This document shows, one piece after another, positions 37,205-46,334 of a stretch of DNA of 64,000 nt; within the stretch, counting starts at the first letter, position 1; the number at the start of each line of letters is the position of its first letter. The notes under the pieces were generated by a model. The model was given only the letters and a program-made list of their open reading frames with translations. It had not been told where the DNA came from and made no database searches. Made by a program: the position numbers and the translations under genes. Source of the stretch: an uncultured Hoeflea sp. (GTDB lineage: Bacteria > Pseudomonadota > Alphaproteobacteria > Rhizobiales > Rhizobiaceae); assembly GCF_947501405.1 (NCBI RefSeq), contig NZ_CANMVK010000003.1, forward strand, positions 389,685 through 453,684, given 5' to 3'.

Positions 37205-37780
37205 ATGTCGGGTGATTTGAAACAGCGGCTGGCCCGGCTCGCCGCGGCGGTGGCCGAGCGGCGGGACCAGGCCGCTTTTGCCGAGCTGTTCGATTATTTC
37301 GCGCCGCGGCTCAACGCCTATTTGCAGCGTCTTGGGATGCAGGCCTCACAGGCCGAAGAGATGACCCAGGAAGTGATGATCGTGCTGTGGCACAAGGCCG
37401 GCCTGTTCGATCCCGCCAAATCATCGTTGGCCACCTGGTTGTTCAGAGTGGCGCGAAATCGCCGTATTGACGCGCTCAGGCGTGATCGTTCCGGCCTGCT
37501 CGATCCAGACGATCCGGCGCTGCAGCCCTCGCAGCCGGAGGCGGCCGACGACATCATGGCGGCCGAGGAGCGTGACGAGCGGGTGCGCGAGGCAATGCTC
37601 GATCTGCCGGAGGAACAGGCGATGCTGGTGCGGCAAGCGTTTTTTCTCGGGCGCTCGCATTCACAAATCGCCGAGGACACCGGACTGCCGCTTGGCACGG
37701 TCAAATCACGCATCCGGCTGGCTTTTTCTCGGTTGCGCCGATCGCTCGAAAGTGGCGACGGCGACATCACCCTGCATTGA
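37205..37780 (+). CDS. RpoE-type ECF sigma factor
   Basis: 191 residues with region 2 (AAFAELFDYFAPRLNAYLQRL, EEMTQEVMIVLWHKA, LFRVARNRRIDALRR) and region 4 (FFLGRSHSQIAEDTGLPLGTVKSRIRLAFSRLR). It resembles the sigma factors that pair with ChrR-type zinc-cupin anti-sigmas in singlet-oxygen responses. No anti-sigma gene lies downstream: the next gene is on the opposite strand after 119 bp. The ATG 37205 overlaps a TGATG. Confidence 0.92.
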   Translation: MSGDLKQRLARLAAAVAERRDQAAFAELFDYFAPRLNAYLQRLGMQASQAEEMTQEVMIVLWHKAGLFDPAKSSLATWLFRVARNRRIDALRRDRSGLLDPDDPALQPSQPEAADDIMAAEERDERVREAMLDLPEEQAMLVRQAFFLGRSHSQIAEDTGLPLGTVKSRIRLAFSRLRRSLESGDGDITLH

Positions 37781-37899
37781 TGGCCTGAAGTGGGATTGCT
37801 TCGATCTCAAACGGCGGCAGCACACGTCGCAGATGTGAGAGATCCGAGGTGTTGGCGATAGGTAGCTGCCTTTGGCCAAACCGGTGTTGCCTGAATGCT

Positions 37900-38292
37900 C
37901 TATTCCGGCTGGCGGTCTTCCGAGGCCTCGGCAAGCGCCTTGCGCGCGGCGATGCGGTGGGCGTCGGTCATATTGGCGCGGATCGTGGCGATCGCCAGCG
38001 TCAGGACGGCGATGTCATCGGAAAATCCGACCAATGCCAGAATGTCGGGCACGGCGTCGAACGGCATGACGAAATAGGCAAGGGCGCCGAACAGCACCGC
38101 TCTGGATTTGCCTGGCGTATCGGGATCGAGCGCGCAGTAATAGGACGCGACCAGCTCCTCCGCGAAGGGAACCTGGCTGGCGGCTTTCTTGAAGGTTTTC
38201 CAGAATCCGGCGCGCACGTAGGCTTCATCGCCATTGTTCGAGCCGGTTGCTGCCTGATCCGGTTCCAGGATTTCGCCCTCGAGAGCGCTCAT
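37900..38292 (-). CDS. YkvA/DUF1232-family membrane protein
   Basis: 130 residues. The DUF1232 core is ALFGALAYFVMPFDAVPDILALVGFSDDIAV, a membrane-associated helix pair with the conserved P-x-D-x-x-P-D pattern. Function unknown. ATG 38292 (MSALEGEILEP) is preferred; the frame reaches 38322. It is convergent with the ECF sigma gene. Confidence 0.88.
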   Translation of the reverse strand: MSALEGEILEPDQAATGSNNGDEAYVRAGFWKTFKKAASQVPFAEELVASYYCALDPDTPGKSRAVLFGALAYFVMPFDAVPDILALVGFSDDIAVLTLAIATIRANMTDAHRIAARKALAEASEDRQPE

Positions 38293-38486
38293 ATGATGAC
38301 CTCCGGTTCCGCGTTTCAACATATCCTGCAGCGCCGGCGCATCCCGAGGGACGTGCGAAAAACAGGCGGCAGGGCCGCTGTGAGATCCCGGCTATGTGCA
38401 GACTGGTTGCAGGCGGGACTGTCGGGATCGAAATGAACCCATCCATACGCGGCGTATATTAGATATGGGGGCGACCGACGTCAGGA

Positions 38487-38798
38487 TCAACTCTGACGCC
38501 CGGTCGTCGCTGCGATCGCGTCGATCCGGGTGGCGAGATCGAAGTCGAGAGCGGTGAGACCGCCGGCATCATGGGTGGTCAGGCGCACATCGACGCTGCG
38601 ATAGACATTTTTCCATTCGGGATGGTGATTGAGCGTCTCCGCCGCCAGCGCCACCCGGCTCATGAATCCGAAGGCTTCGCTGAAATCCGCGAAGCGAAAA
38701 CTGCGGGACAAGGCGGTCTCGCCGGCGTCGATATCCCAGCCGGAAACTGTCGCGAGCTTTTCGGAAATGGCTGTGCTATCGAGTTTCCTTTGCTGCAT
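38487..38798 (-). CDS. phhB: 4a-hydroxytetrahydrobiopterin dehydratase (pterin-4a-carbinolamine dehydratase)
   Basis: 103 residues, the family's usual size. The active-site motif ETLNHHPEWKNVYRSVDVRLTTHDAGGLT region (two His, Pro-Glu-Trp) and FSEAFGFMSRVALAAE are clear. It recycles the pterin cofactor of aromatic amino-acid hydroxylases; no such hydroxylase is in the window. The ATG 38798 is 39 bp from the divergent phosphatase gene. Confidence 0.95.
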   Translation of the reverse strand: MQQRKLDSTAISEKLATVSGWDIDAGETALSRSFRFADFSEAFGFMSRVALAAETLNHHPEWKNVYRSVDVRLTTHDAGGLTALDFDLATRIDAIAATTGRQS

Positions 38799-38837
38799 GG
38801 CGTCCTCCAGATGGGCGTGGCAACGGATAGGTGGATT

Positions 38838-39365
38838 ATGGTTGGTGAAGACCTTAGCGGAACAGGCGGCGGAAAAAAGGCGGCGGCGAAGGTGTTGTTC
38901 GTCTGTATGGGAAATATCTGCCGTTCGCCGCTGGCCGAGGGGATTTTCCGCAAGGGTCTGGCGGATGCGGGGCTTGAGGCTGAAGTGGAAACCGATTCCG
39001 CCGGCACCGGTAACTGGCATGCGGGCGATGCGCCCGATATCCGCTCGATCGAAACCGCGACCGGCCATGGCATCGACATTTCCCTGCAGCGGGCGCGGCA
39101 GATCGAGCCCGCCGATTATGACCGGTTCGACCTCGTTCTGGCCATGGACCGGTCCAATGAGGCAACCTTGAAGGCGCGTGCACCCTCGTCGCGACATGGG
39201 CGGATTCATTTGTTTCTCGACCACACGCTCGGCCGCCGCGACGATGTTCCCGATCCCTATTACGGGGGCGTCGACGGGTTCGAGAACGTTTATGAACTGC
39301 TTCGTGAGGGCTGCCAGTCGCTGGTTGCAAAGCTGGGCGCCGAGCTGCGCCAACCCAGCGGGTAA
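38838..39365 (+). CDS. Low-molecular-weight protein-tyrosine phosphatase
   Basis: 175 residues. The CX5R P-loop VCMGNICRSPLAEG has catalytic Cys23 and Arg29, and the general-acid Asp is in DVPDPYYGG. It is a soluble phosphatase acting on tyrosine or small phosphate esters; in some bacteria it controls exopolysaccharide export with a BY-kinase, but none is adjacent. ATG 38838 gives about 15 extra N-terminal residues relative to typical members. The last 76 bp overlap the convergent thpR. Confidence 0.93.
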   Translation: MVGEDLSGTGGGKKAAAKVLFVCMGNICRSPLAEGIFRKGLADAGLEAEVETDSAGTGNWHAGDAPDIRSIETATGHGIDISLQRARQIEPADYDRFDLVLAMDRSNEATLKARAPSSRHGRIHLFLDHTLGRRDDVPDPYYGGVDGFENVYELLREGCQSLVAKLGAELRQPSG

Positions 39366-39883
39366 GCTTCCTCGACGATGTAGGGCCCACCGCCGACCGA
39401 ATCGCGCGACGACATCACAACGAAGCGGCCAACATCAAAAGACGATGTGCGGAAATCGCCGCGGCCGCCGAGATAGGACACAACGTCCGATACCCGCGCG
39501 TTGCGCAGCCTCGCCAGCGTTACATGCGGCGAAAACCGTCTTGGATCAGGGGCAAGGCCCAAGCGCTGGCAAATCCGCTCGATCTCCGCCTGCAATCCCT
39601 TGAGTTCTGCGGAGGGCGACACCCCGGCCCAGATCGAATGCGGTTTTTTGGAGCCGAACCAGCCCAGGCCGGCCAGCGTCAGCGCAAAAGACGGGCGATC
39701 GATCCGGTCAAGGGCGTTGACGATTTCGTCGGCGGTCGGGGCATCGACATCGCCAATAAAACGCAGGGTGAGATGGTAATTCTCGACGTCCAGCCAGCGC
39801 GCGCCGGGCAGTCCGCCGCGCAACAGGGAGAGCGACAGGGCCGCATCCCGCGGGATTTCGAGAGCGGTGAAAAGCCTTGGCAT
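39290..39883 (-). CDS. thpR: RNA 2',3'-cyclic phosphodiesterase ThpR
   Basis: 197 residues of the 2H phosphoesterase fold with both HxTx motifs, YHLTLRF (about residue 41) and PHVTLAR (about 124), and the N-terminal RLFTALEIP. It hydrolyses 2',3'-cyclic phosphate ends of RNA. The C-terminal 25 residues are encoded antisense to the end of the phosphatase gene, a 76-bp tail-to-tail overlap. Confidence 0.93.
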   Translation of the reverse strand: MPRLFTALEIPRDAALSLSLLRGGLPGARWLDVENYHLTLRFIGDVDAPTADEIVNALDRIDRPSFALTLAGLGWFGSKKPHSIWAGVSPSAELKGLQAEIERICQRLGLAPDPRRFSPHVTLARLRNARVSDVVSYLGGRGDFRTSSFDVGRFVVMSSRDSVGGGPYIVEEAYPLGWRSSAPSFATSDWQPSRSSS

Positions 39884-39964
39884 CGCTGTCTCCCCGAATC
39901 AACCGGATGTCGCCAGCGAATCATGCCCTGAGCTTCGGGACAAGCCATGAAATGCGCTGGCGGT

Positions 39965-40606
39965 TTACTCCACAGTCACCCGTGACAGAAACTCCTCGGC
40001 ATAGGGAAGGATGTTTTCGACCATCTTCTCAACGCCTTGAGCATTGGGGTGCATACCATCAGGCAGCAGCATGGCTGTGTCTCCTGTCACGCCGTCAAGA
40101 AAGAACGGATAGAGCACCAGCCCGTATTCCTCGGCCAGTTCCGGGTAGATGGTGTTGAACCGGGCCTCGTAATCGGCTCCCATGTTGGGCGGCGCCAGCA
40201 TGCCGGCCAGCAGCACCGGAATGTCGCGGGCTTGCAGCCGCTCGATCATGGAGCGGAGATTTTCGCGGGTGGTTTCCGGCGGCAGGCCGCGCAGCGCATC
40301 ATTGGCGCCAAGCTCCAAAATGACACCGTCGACGTCATCGGGGATCGACCAGTCGAGCCGGGCAAGGCCGCCCGACGTGGTGTCGCCCGAAACCCCGGCA
40401 TCGATGATTTCCACCGCGTGGCCGCGCTCCTCGAGTGCCGCTTGCAGCCTGGCTGGAAAGCCATCCGCCCCGTCCAGCCCATAGCCGGCCATCAGGCTGT
40501 CGCCCAGGCCGATCAGCCTGAGCGCGGCCTCGGCGCTGGCCGGGTGGGGATGGGCCAGCAGCATCAACGAGGCGAGCGCCGCGAATGCCAAACTCCTAAA
40601 ACGCAT
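39965..40606 (-). CDS. tesA: Periplasmic SGNH arylesterase/lysophospholipase TesA
   Basis: 213 residues with a signal peptide (MRFRSLAFAALASLMLLAHP, cleavage near SA-EA) and the GDSL/SGNH blocks: LIGLGDSLMAGYG (nucleophile), AGVSGDTTSGG, LELGANDALRG, and DGMHPNAQG (Asp/His). It hydrolyses esters and lysophospholipids in the periplasm. It is divergent from ybbA-ybbP with 90 bp between, the same three genes that neighbour each other in E. coli. Confidence 0.94.
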   Translation of the reverse strand: MRFRSLAFAALASLMLLAHPHPASAEAALRLIGLGDSLMAGYGLDGADGFPARLQAALEERGHAVEIIDAGVSGDTTSGGLARLDWSIPDDVDGVILELGANDALRGLPPETTRENLRSMIERLQARDIPVLLAGMLAPPNMGADYEARFNTIYPELAEEYGLVLYPFFLDGVTGDTAMLLPDGMHPNAQGVEKMVENILPYAEEFLSRVTVE

Positions 40607-40696
40607 GGTGCAAACCTTTAAAACACATGGGTAGGCTCCTAAGTGCTCCGCATCAGCCGGCGTTCGCCGGTCTTCCACATATAGGATGGTTCGCCC

Positions 40697-41416
40697 GTGT
40701 CTCAATCCACCCTTTCCCCCATCGTCAGCCTGCGTCAGGCCAATCTGACGCTCGGTTACGGCGCCTCGTCGGTTCATGTGCTCAAGGGCATCGATCTCGA
40801 TATCGCAGGCGGCCAATCGGTCGGCATCGTCGGACCATCGGGATCGGGCAAGTCCACCCTTTTGATGGTCGTGGCCGGGCTGGAGCGGCTCGACACAGGT
40901 GAGATACATGTTGCGGGCCATGGTCTGCACGGGCTCGATGAGGACGCCGTCGCCGCCGTGCGCGGCCGCTCGATCGGCATTGTGTTCCAGTCGTTTCATC
41001 TTATTCCCAACATGACGGCACTTGAAAATGTGGCAGTGCCGCTGGAGCTTGCCGGCAAAGCGGATGCATTCGAACGCGCCCGGAAGGAGCTGGTGGCTGT
41101 CGGTCTCGGTGAGCGGTTGACCCATTATCCGGGCCAGCTGTCGGGCGGTGAACAGCAGCGGGTGGCGATCGCGCGGGCGCTGGCGCCGGATCCGGTGCTG
41201 ATTGTCGCCGACGAACCGACCGGCAATCTCGATGGCGACACCGGACGTCAGATCGCCGATCTCCTGTTCGCCAAACAATCCGAACGCGGCGCCACACTGT
41301 TGCTCGTCACCCATGATGTGGAGCTTGCGACGCGATGCGACCGGCAGGTCTCGGTGCGTTCCGGGCTGATTGTCGACGATGCCGATGCCACTGCCGCCGC
41401 AAAGGCCATTGCCTGA
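40697..41416 (+). CDS. ybbA: ABC transporter ATP-binding protein, YbbA/LolD type
   Basis: 239 residues. Walker [10 protein letters not shown], signature [15 protein letters not shown] and Walker [14 protein letters not shown] are intact; it belongs to the MacB/LolD/FtsE group that powers extracytoplasmic work through FtsX-like permeases. The start is a GTG at 40697. Its stop overlaps the next start (TGATG), so the permease is translationally coupled. Confidence 0.92.
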   Translation: MSQSTLSPIVSLRQANLTLGYGASSVHVLKGIDLDIAGGQSVGIVGPSGSGKSTLLMVVAGLERLDTGEIHVAGHGLHGLDEDAVAAVRGRSIGIVFQSFHLIPNMTALENVAVPLELAGKADAFERARKELVAVGLGERLTHYPGQLSGGEQQRVAIARALAPDPVLIVADEPTGNLDGDTGRQIADLLFAKQSERGATLLLVTHDVELATRCDRQVSVRSGLIVDDADATAAAKAIA

Positions 41417-43971
41417 TGGCTGCGCCCAACCGGTTGCGGATCGGTCTCGCCGCACGTCTGGCGCTGCGCGAATTGCGCGGCGGTCTGTCGGGATTTTACA
41501 TCTTTCTCGCCTGTGTGGCGCTCGGAACCGGGGCCATTGCCGGGGTTAACTCGGTCTCTGCGATGATGACCGGATCGATTGCCTCGGAAGGGCGAACGAT
41601 TCTGGGTGGCGACGTTCGGTTTGAAAGCGAAAACCAGGATATCGGGGCACAGGAGCGCGCCTATGTCGAGGATCTCGGCACGGTATCGGCGGGCGCCAAT
41701 ATGCGCACCATGGCGCGCACGCCTGATGGCTCCGACCAGTCATTGGTCGAGTTGCGCGCTGTCGATGCCGCCTATCCGCTTTATGGCGGGTTCGAAACCC
41801 TGCCGCCGATGTCGATAGACGCAGCGTTTGAAGCTCGCGACGGCGTTCATGGCGCGGCCGCCGCGCAGATTCTGCTCGACCGGCTGGGGCTTGCCACCGG
41901 CGACGAGGTCCTCGTCGGTCAGGCCCGGTTCGAAATCCGCGGCATCATTATCACCGAGCCCGACGCTTTGTCGGAGGGTTTTGGATTTGCGCCGCGGCTG
42001 ATGATCTCACGCGCCGGGCTCGACGCCGCAGGTTTGATCCGGCCGGGTAGCCTGGTCGAATACAGCTACCGGGTGCGGCTCGACGGCGGTGCGGACCGGG
42101 CATCTCTGGGTGCCATGCGCGAGGATGCCGGTGAGCGCTTTCCCGACGCCGGCTGGTCGATCCGCACCAGCGAAAACGCGGCCCCTGCGCTGACCCGCAA
42201 CATTGAGCGCTTTTCCCAGTTTCTCACTTTGGTGGGTCTGACCGCGCTGATCGTCGGCGGCGTTGGCATCGCCAATTCGGTGCGCGCCTGGCTTGAAGGC
42301 AAGCGCGGCGTTATCGCCACGCTCAAATGCGTCGGCGCCCCGGCGCGGCTGGTGGTGGCGATCTATCTCATCCAGGTGATGCTGATCGCCGGGCTGGGGG
42401 TGATCCTGGGTCTGTTGCTGGGTGCTGCCACCCCCTATCTGGCGGCGGGCGCTCTATCCGGCGTGATTCCGATCGCGGTCAAAGCCTCGTTCTATCCCGG
42501 GTCGCTGGCGATCGCCGCGGGTTTCGGGCTGATCACCGCTTTTGCCTTCGCCGTGCTGCCGCTGGGCCGTGCAGGCGAGGTGCCGGCCACAGCATTGTTT
42601 CGTCAGCAGGGATTTGAGGCCGGCGGGTTGCCGCGCTGGCCCTATCTGATTGTCGCCGGCGTGACGCTTCTTGCGCTGTGCGCCGCGGCGATCTGGTTCG
42701 CCGATGATCGCCGCATCGCCACCGTGTTTGTCGCCGCCGTCGCCGTCGCCTTCGGTGTGCTGCGTCTGGTGGGTCTGGCTGTGCAGGCGATTGCCAAGCG
42801 CGCGCCCACCGTACGCTCGACCCCGCTCAGGTTAGCCATCGGCAACATCCACAGGCCGGGTGCGCTGACGCCCTCGGTGGTGCTGTCGCTGGGGCTCGGT
42901 CTGGCGCTGCTGGTCACGCTGGCGCTGATCGACACAAATCTCAGGCGCGAATTATCGGGCAACCTGCCCGACCGGGCACCGAATTTCTTCTTTGTCGATA
43001 TCCAGTCCAACGAGATCGACGGTTTCGAGAGTGTGGTTTCCGAACTTGCGCAGGGTGGCAAGATCATCAAGGTGCCGATGCTCAGGGGTCGCATCACCCA
43101 GCTCAAGGGCGAGGCCGTCAACGAGGACAATGTGCCGTCGGAAGCACGCTGGGTGCTCAGGGGCGACCGCGGCGTCACCTATGCGAAGAACCTGCCGGAG
43201 AACTCGCGGCTTTCGGCGGGCGAGTGGTGGACGCCCGATCATCAGGGCGAGGCGCTGGTGTCGTTTTCCGCCGAGGAAGCGGGAGAACTGGGCCTGAACG
43301 TCGGCGACACCATCACAGTTTCGGTGCTTGGCCGGTCGATTACCGCACGAATCGCCAATCTGCGCGATGTCGAGTGGGAATCGCTTTCGATCAATTTCGT
43401 CATGGTGTTTTCGCCCAACACCTTCGCCGGTGCGCCGCATTCGTGGATGGCGACGCTGTCGGATCCGGATGCCGATGCGGCGCTTGAAGGCGAGGTGTTA
43501 CGGGCCGTGACACAGGCCTATCCGACCATCACCAGCGTGCGTGTCAAGGATGCGTTGGAGCTTGCCAACCGGGTGGTGGGCCAGATCGGCGTGGCGATCC
43601 GTGCTGCCGCACTGGTAGCGTTGTTTGCCTCGGTGCTGGTGCTTGCGGGTGCGTTGGCGGCCGGCAACCGTTCGCGGCTGCATGATGCAGTGGTGCTCAA
43701 GACGCTGGGCGCCACAAGAGCAACGCTGATTCGCGCCTATATCTACGAATATGGACTTCTGGGGCTTGCCACAGCGGTGTTCGCGCTGGCGTTTGGCGGT
43801 GTGGCTTCCTGGTTCGTGGTCAGTCGCATCATGACGCTGCCGTCGAATTTCATGCCCGATATCGCGATCGCCACGCTCGCCGGGGCACTGGTGGTGACGG
43901 TTGGCATCGGTCTGGTGGGCACCTGGCGAGTGCTTGGACAAAAAGCCGCACCGGTTTTGCGCGAACTTTGA
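41416..43971 (+). CDS. ybbP: FtsX/YbbP-type ABC permease
   Basis: 851 residues with the duplicated FtsX architecture: one N-terminal helix (SGFYIFLACVALGTGAIAGV), a large periplasmic domain (about 60-260), three helices (about 270-420), a central helix pair (about 415-460), a further FtsX module with a second periplasmic domain and three C-terminal helices (AALVALFASVLVLAGALAAG onward). It pairs with YbbA; YbbAP-TesA has been linked to lipid or ester handling, but the substrate is unproven. Confidence 0.9.
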   Translation: MAAPNRLRIGLAARLALRELRGGLSGFYIFLACVALGTGAIAGVNSVSAMMTGSIASEGRTILGGDVRFESENQDIGAQERAYVEDLGTVSAGANMRTMARTPDGSDQSLVELRAVDAAYPLYGGFETLPPMSIDAAFEARDGVHGAAAAQILLDRLGLATGDEVLVGQARFEIRGIIITEPDALSEGFGFAPRLMISRAGLDAAGLIRPGSLVEYSYRVRLDGGADRASLGAMREDAGERFPDAGWSIRTSENAAPALTRNIERFSQFLTLVGLTALIVGGVGIANSVRAWLEGKRGVIATLKCVGAPARLVVAIYLIQVMLIAGLGVILGLLLGAATPYLAAGALSGVIPIAVKASFYPGSLAIAAGFGLITAFAFAVLPLGRAGEVPATALFRQQGFEAGGLPRWPYLIVAGVTLLALCAAAIWFADDRRIATVFVAAVAVAFGVLRLVGLAVQAIAKRAPTVRSTPLRLAIGNIHRPGALTPSVVLSLGLGLALLVTLALIDTNLRRELSGNLPDRAPNFFFVDIQSNEIDGFESVVSELAQGGKIIKVPMLRGRITQLKGEAVNEDNVPSEARWVLRGDRGVTYAKNLPENSRLSAGEWWTPDHQGEALVSFSAEEAGELGLNVGDTITVSVLGRSITARIANLRDVEWESLSINFVMVFSPNTFAGAPHSWMATLSDPDADAALEGEVLRAVTQAYPTITSVRVKDALELANRVVGQIGVAIRAAALVALFASVLVLAGALAAGNRSRLHDAVVLKTLGATRATLIRAYIYEYGLLGLATAVFALAFGGVASWFVVSRIMTLPSNFMPDIAIATLAGALVVTVGIGLVGTWRVLGQKAAPVLREL

Positions 43972-44153
43972 GGCGATTTCGGCCACAACGTTAAGCAATT
44001 GCGCGGATTTACACCGATCTAGACGGTCGGGGGGTCTTGTCGTGGACAGGGATCGTGCTCATATTATCCACAGGCATGCTGGAGCCCCGCAGCGGCGCCT
44101 GGGATCTTGAACCCGACTCCGTAACCCATACCGGGGCTTGTAAAGAGGGAAAC

Positions 44154-44930
44154 ATGGCTGACTTTCGCAATTCGAATGTCCGCGTAGCGAATGGCGCCCA
44201 GGCTGGCGTCGCCATTGATGAGGGCCTTCGCGCCTACATGCTGCGTGTATATAACCTTATGGCAATGGGATTGGGCATTACAGGCGTTGCCGCCTATGCC
44301 ATCGCATTGTTTGCAACCACCAATGATCCGGCTGCTGCCGTGGCAACGCTCGGCAATGGCAAGATGCTGACCGGCCTCGGTGCGGCACTTTATGGCTCGC
44401 CGCTTAAATGGGTGGTTATGCTGGCACCGCTCGGAATGGTATTTTTCCTGAGCGCCCGCATTGAAAAAATGAGCGTTTCCGCTGCGCAGACCACATTCTG
44501 GGTCTTCGCCGGATTGATGGGCGTCTCGCTATCGTCGATCTTCCTGGTTTACACCGGAGCGTCGATTACGCAGACTTTCTTCGTCACCGCTGCCTCCTTT
44601 GGTGCGCTGTCGCTCTATGGCTACACCACCAAGAAAGACCTGTCAGCGATGGGCTCGTTCCTGATGATGGGTCTGTTCGGCCTGATTATCGGAATGGTGG
44701 TCAATATCTTCCTGCAGTCGAGCGCGCTTCAATTCGCCATCTCGGCGATTGGTGTGCTGATCTTCGCAGGCCTTACCGCCTATGACACCCAGCAGATCAA
44801 GTCGATGTATTACGAGGGTGATGGCGATGCCACCGCCGGCCGCAAGGCGATCATGGGCGCGCTGCGCCTGTATCTCGACTTCATCAACCTGTTTATGTTC
44901 CTGCTGCACTTCCTCGGTAACCGCGAGTAG
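44154..44930 (+). CDS. Bax inhibitor-1/YccA-family membrane protein
   Basis: 258 residues with seven predicted helices and the family C-terminus (AYDTQQIKSMYYEGD, ALRLYLDFINLFMFLLHFLG), which holds the paired Asp of the pH-gated Ca leak. Bacterial members modulate FtsH proteolysis (YccA) or calcium leak (BsYetJ). ATG 44154 has AGAGGGAA upstream. A strong terminator follows, so it is monocistronic. Confidence 0.95.
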   Translation: MADFRNSNVRVANGAQAGVAIDEGLRAYMLRVYNLMAMGLGITGVAAYAIALFATTNDPAAAVATLGNGKMLTGLGAALYGSPLKWVVMLAPLGMVFFLSARIEKMSVSAAQTTFWVFAGLMGVSLSSIFLVYTGASITQTFFVTAASFGALSLYGYTTKKDLSAMGSFLMMGLFGLIIGMVVNIFLQSSALQFAISAIGVLIFAGLTAYDTQQIKSMYYEGDGDATAGRKAIMGALRLYLDFINLFMFLLHFLGNRE

Positions 44931-44955
44931 CAACGGCTCTCAGGCAACTCATAAA

Positions 44956-44979
44956 GGCGGTCCCCGGACCGCCTTTTTT
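44956..44979 (+). terminator. Rho-independent terminator after the Bax-inhibitor-like gene
   Basis: 8-bp stem GGCGGTCC / GGACCGCC with a CC loop, followed by TTTTTT. It begins 26 bp after the stop codon. Confidence 0.93.
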
Positions 44980-45054
44980 GTTGCCGAAAATCTGGTATTG
45001 AAAGGGCGTCGACCCGTTCGCCGCGTTGGTCGTCCATTGAACCGGAAGCCTTGC

Positions 45055-45603
45055 ATGCAGATTCGCGACGCCGCGCCCGGCGATCTCTCAGACATCACCC
45101 GCATCTATGCCGACAGCGTGCTCAACGGGGTCGCCAGCTACGAGCTGACCCCGCCCGGTGAGACGGAGATGGCGCGGCGGTTTACGGCCATCCGCGACAA
45201 TGGCTATCCCTATCTGATCGCCGAAGCGGAGGACCGGGTGCTCGGCTACGCCTATGTTTCGGCGTTCCGTACGCGGCCGGCCTATCGCTGGCTGGTGGAG
45301 GATTCGATCTATCTGGCCCCCGATGCGCGGGGCCGCGGCGTTGGCCGGGCGCTTCTCGAAGCGCTGATCGGGCGCTGCGAGGCGCTGGGCTTCCGGCAGA
45401 TGGTGGCGGTGATCGGCGGCGCGCATCCGGCCTCGATTGCCGCGCATCACAAGGCGGGCTTCGTCACCTGTGGCCGTATTTCGGGTTCCGGCTACAAGCA
45501 TGGCGCCTGGCTCGACACGGTGTTCATGCAGCGCCCGCTTGGCCCGGGCAAGGATACCGATCCCGACACGGAGACCTATCCCGGCACCCTGTTCATGGGC
45601 TGA
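45055..45603 (+). CDS. GNAT acetyltransferase of the phosphinothricin/methionine-sulfone acetyltransferase group
   Basis: 182 residues: MQIRDAAPGDLSDITRIYADSV, then VASYELTPPG, YLAPDARGRGVGRALLEALIGRCE (acetyl-CoA site) and the Pat-typical AVIGGAHPASIAAHHKAGF and GYKHGAWLDTVFMQ. Such enzymes acetylate phosphinothricin, methionine sulfoximine or sulfone. It is preceded by the terminator at 44956, so it has its own promoter. Confidence 0.92.
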   Translation: MQIRDAAPGDLSDITRIYADSVLNGVASYELTPPGETEMARRFTAIRDNGYPYLIAEAEDRVLGYAYVSAFRTRPAYRWLVEDSIYLAPDARGRGVGRALLEALIGRCEALGFRQMVAVIGGAHPASIAAHHKAGFVTCGRISGSGYKHGAWLDTVFMQRPLGPGKDTDPDTETYPGTLFMG

Positions 45604-45663
45604 GGTGGCCCGGGATCGGGCACAGTTTGGCGCTTGAAGTCACGCTTTTGGCAGATTTGAACG

Positions 45664-46053
45664 CTACCGCACCAGACGCGGCGTCTTGTCGAAATATTTA
45701 AGCACGACATCGAGCTCATGGCCGCGCTTGAGCACCAGGCCGGAGGCGGAGATGATCGAGAATGCGCCCTGTTTGCGGGCGCGGGCCGGATCTTTTTCGA
45801 TCCGGTAAAGCGGCACTTCGCTGGTGCGCCGGAAGGCCGAGAACACAGCCCGGTCACGCAGATGGTCAATGGCATAGTCGCGCCAGTGGCCATCGGCCAC
45901 CATGCGCCCGTAAACGCGCAGGATCAGATCAAGTTCGCGGCGTTTGAAGGTGACAGGTTCGGGGGTGTTGCGGCGGCGAATTTCGGCCAGATCCACCGTG
46001 GCCGCCCCCGTATTGGGGGTGCTGCGCGCTGAAGACTCCGCCCCGTCCGTCAT
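45664..46053 (-). CDS. DUF2794-family protein
   Basis: 129 residues. The core TFKRRELDLILRVYGRMVADGHWRDYAIDHL region and VPLYRIEKDPARARKQGAFSII are those of DUF2794, a conserved alphaproteobacterial protein of unknown function. There is no signal peptide or membrane helix. The start is ATG 46053; 525 bp upstream lack a protein gene (see the RNA at 46335). Confidence 0.92.
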   Translation of the reverse strand: MTDGAESSARSTPNTGAATVDLAEIRRRNTPEPVTFKRRELDLILRVYGRMVADGHWRDYAIDHLRDRAVFSAFRRTSEVPLYRIEKDPARARKQGAFSIISASGLVLKRGHELDVVLKYFDKTPRLVR

Positions 46054-46334
46054 CTGCCGACCCGCAAATCACCTGTCATGGCGCCAGTGTGCCTGATGCG
46101 GCGGTGATTTCAAGGCGTCGGGGCGGCTTATTTGCGGCGCTGGCTTGCAACGGCCGGGGATGATGGATTGAAAACCAGCGCGGCCCGATTTTTGCTGCGA
46201 TGCAGCATCACACAACGCATCACAGCGTCGTGTTTGTTTACCGGTTTTGCCGGCGAAACCGTCGCCGGGCATATTTGAGCCTTATTTCAGACAAACCCCC
46301 GCCCGATTTCGCGTCAATTCTCCAATCGTTGCCT

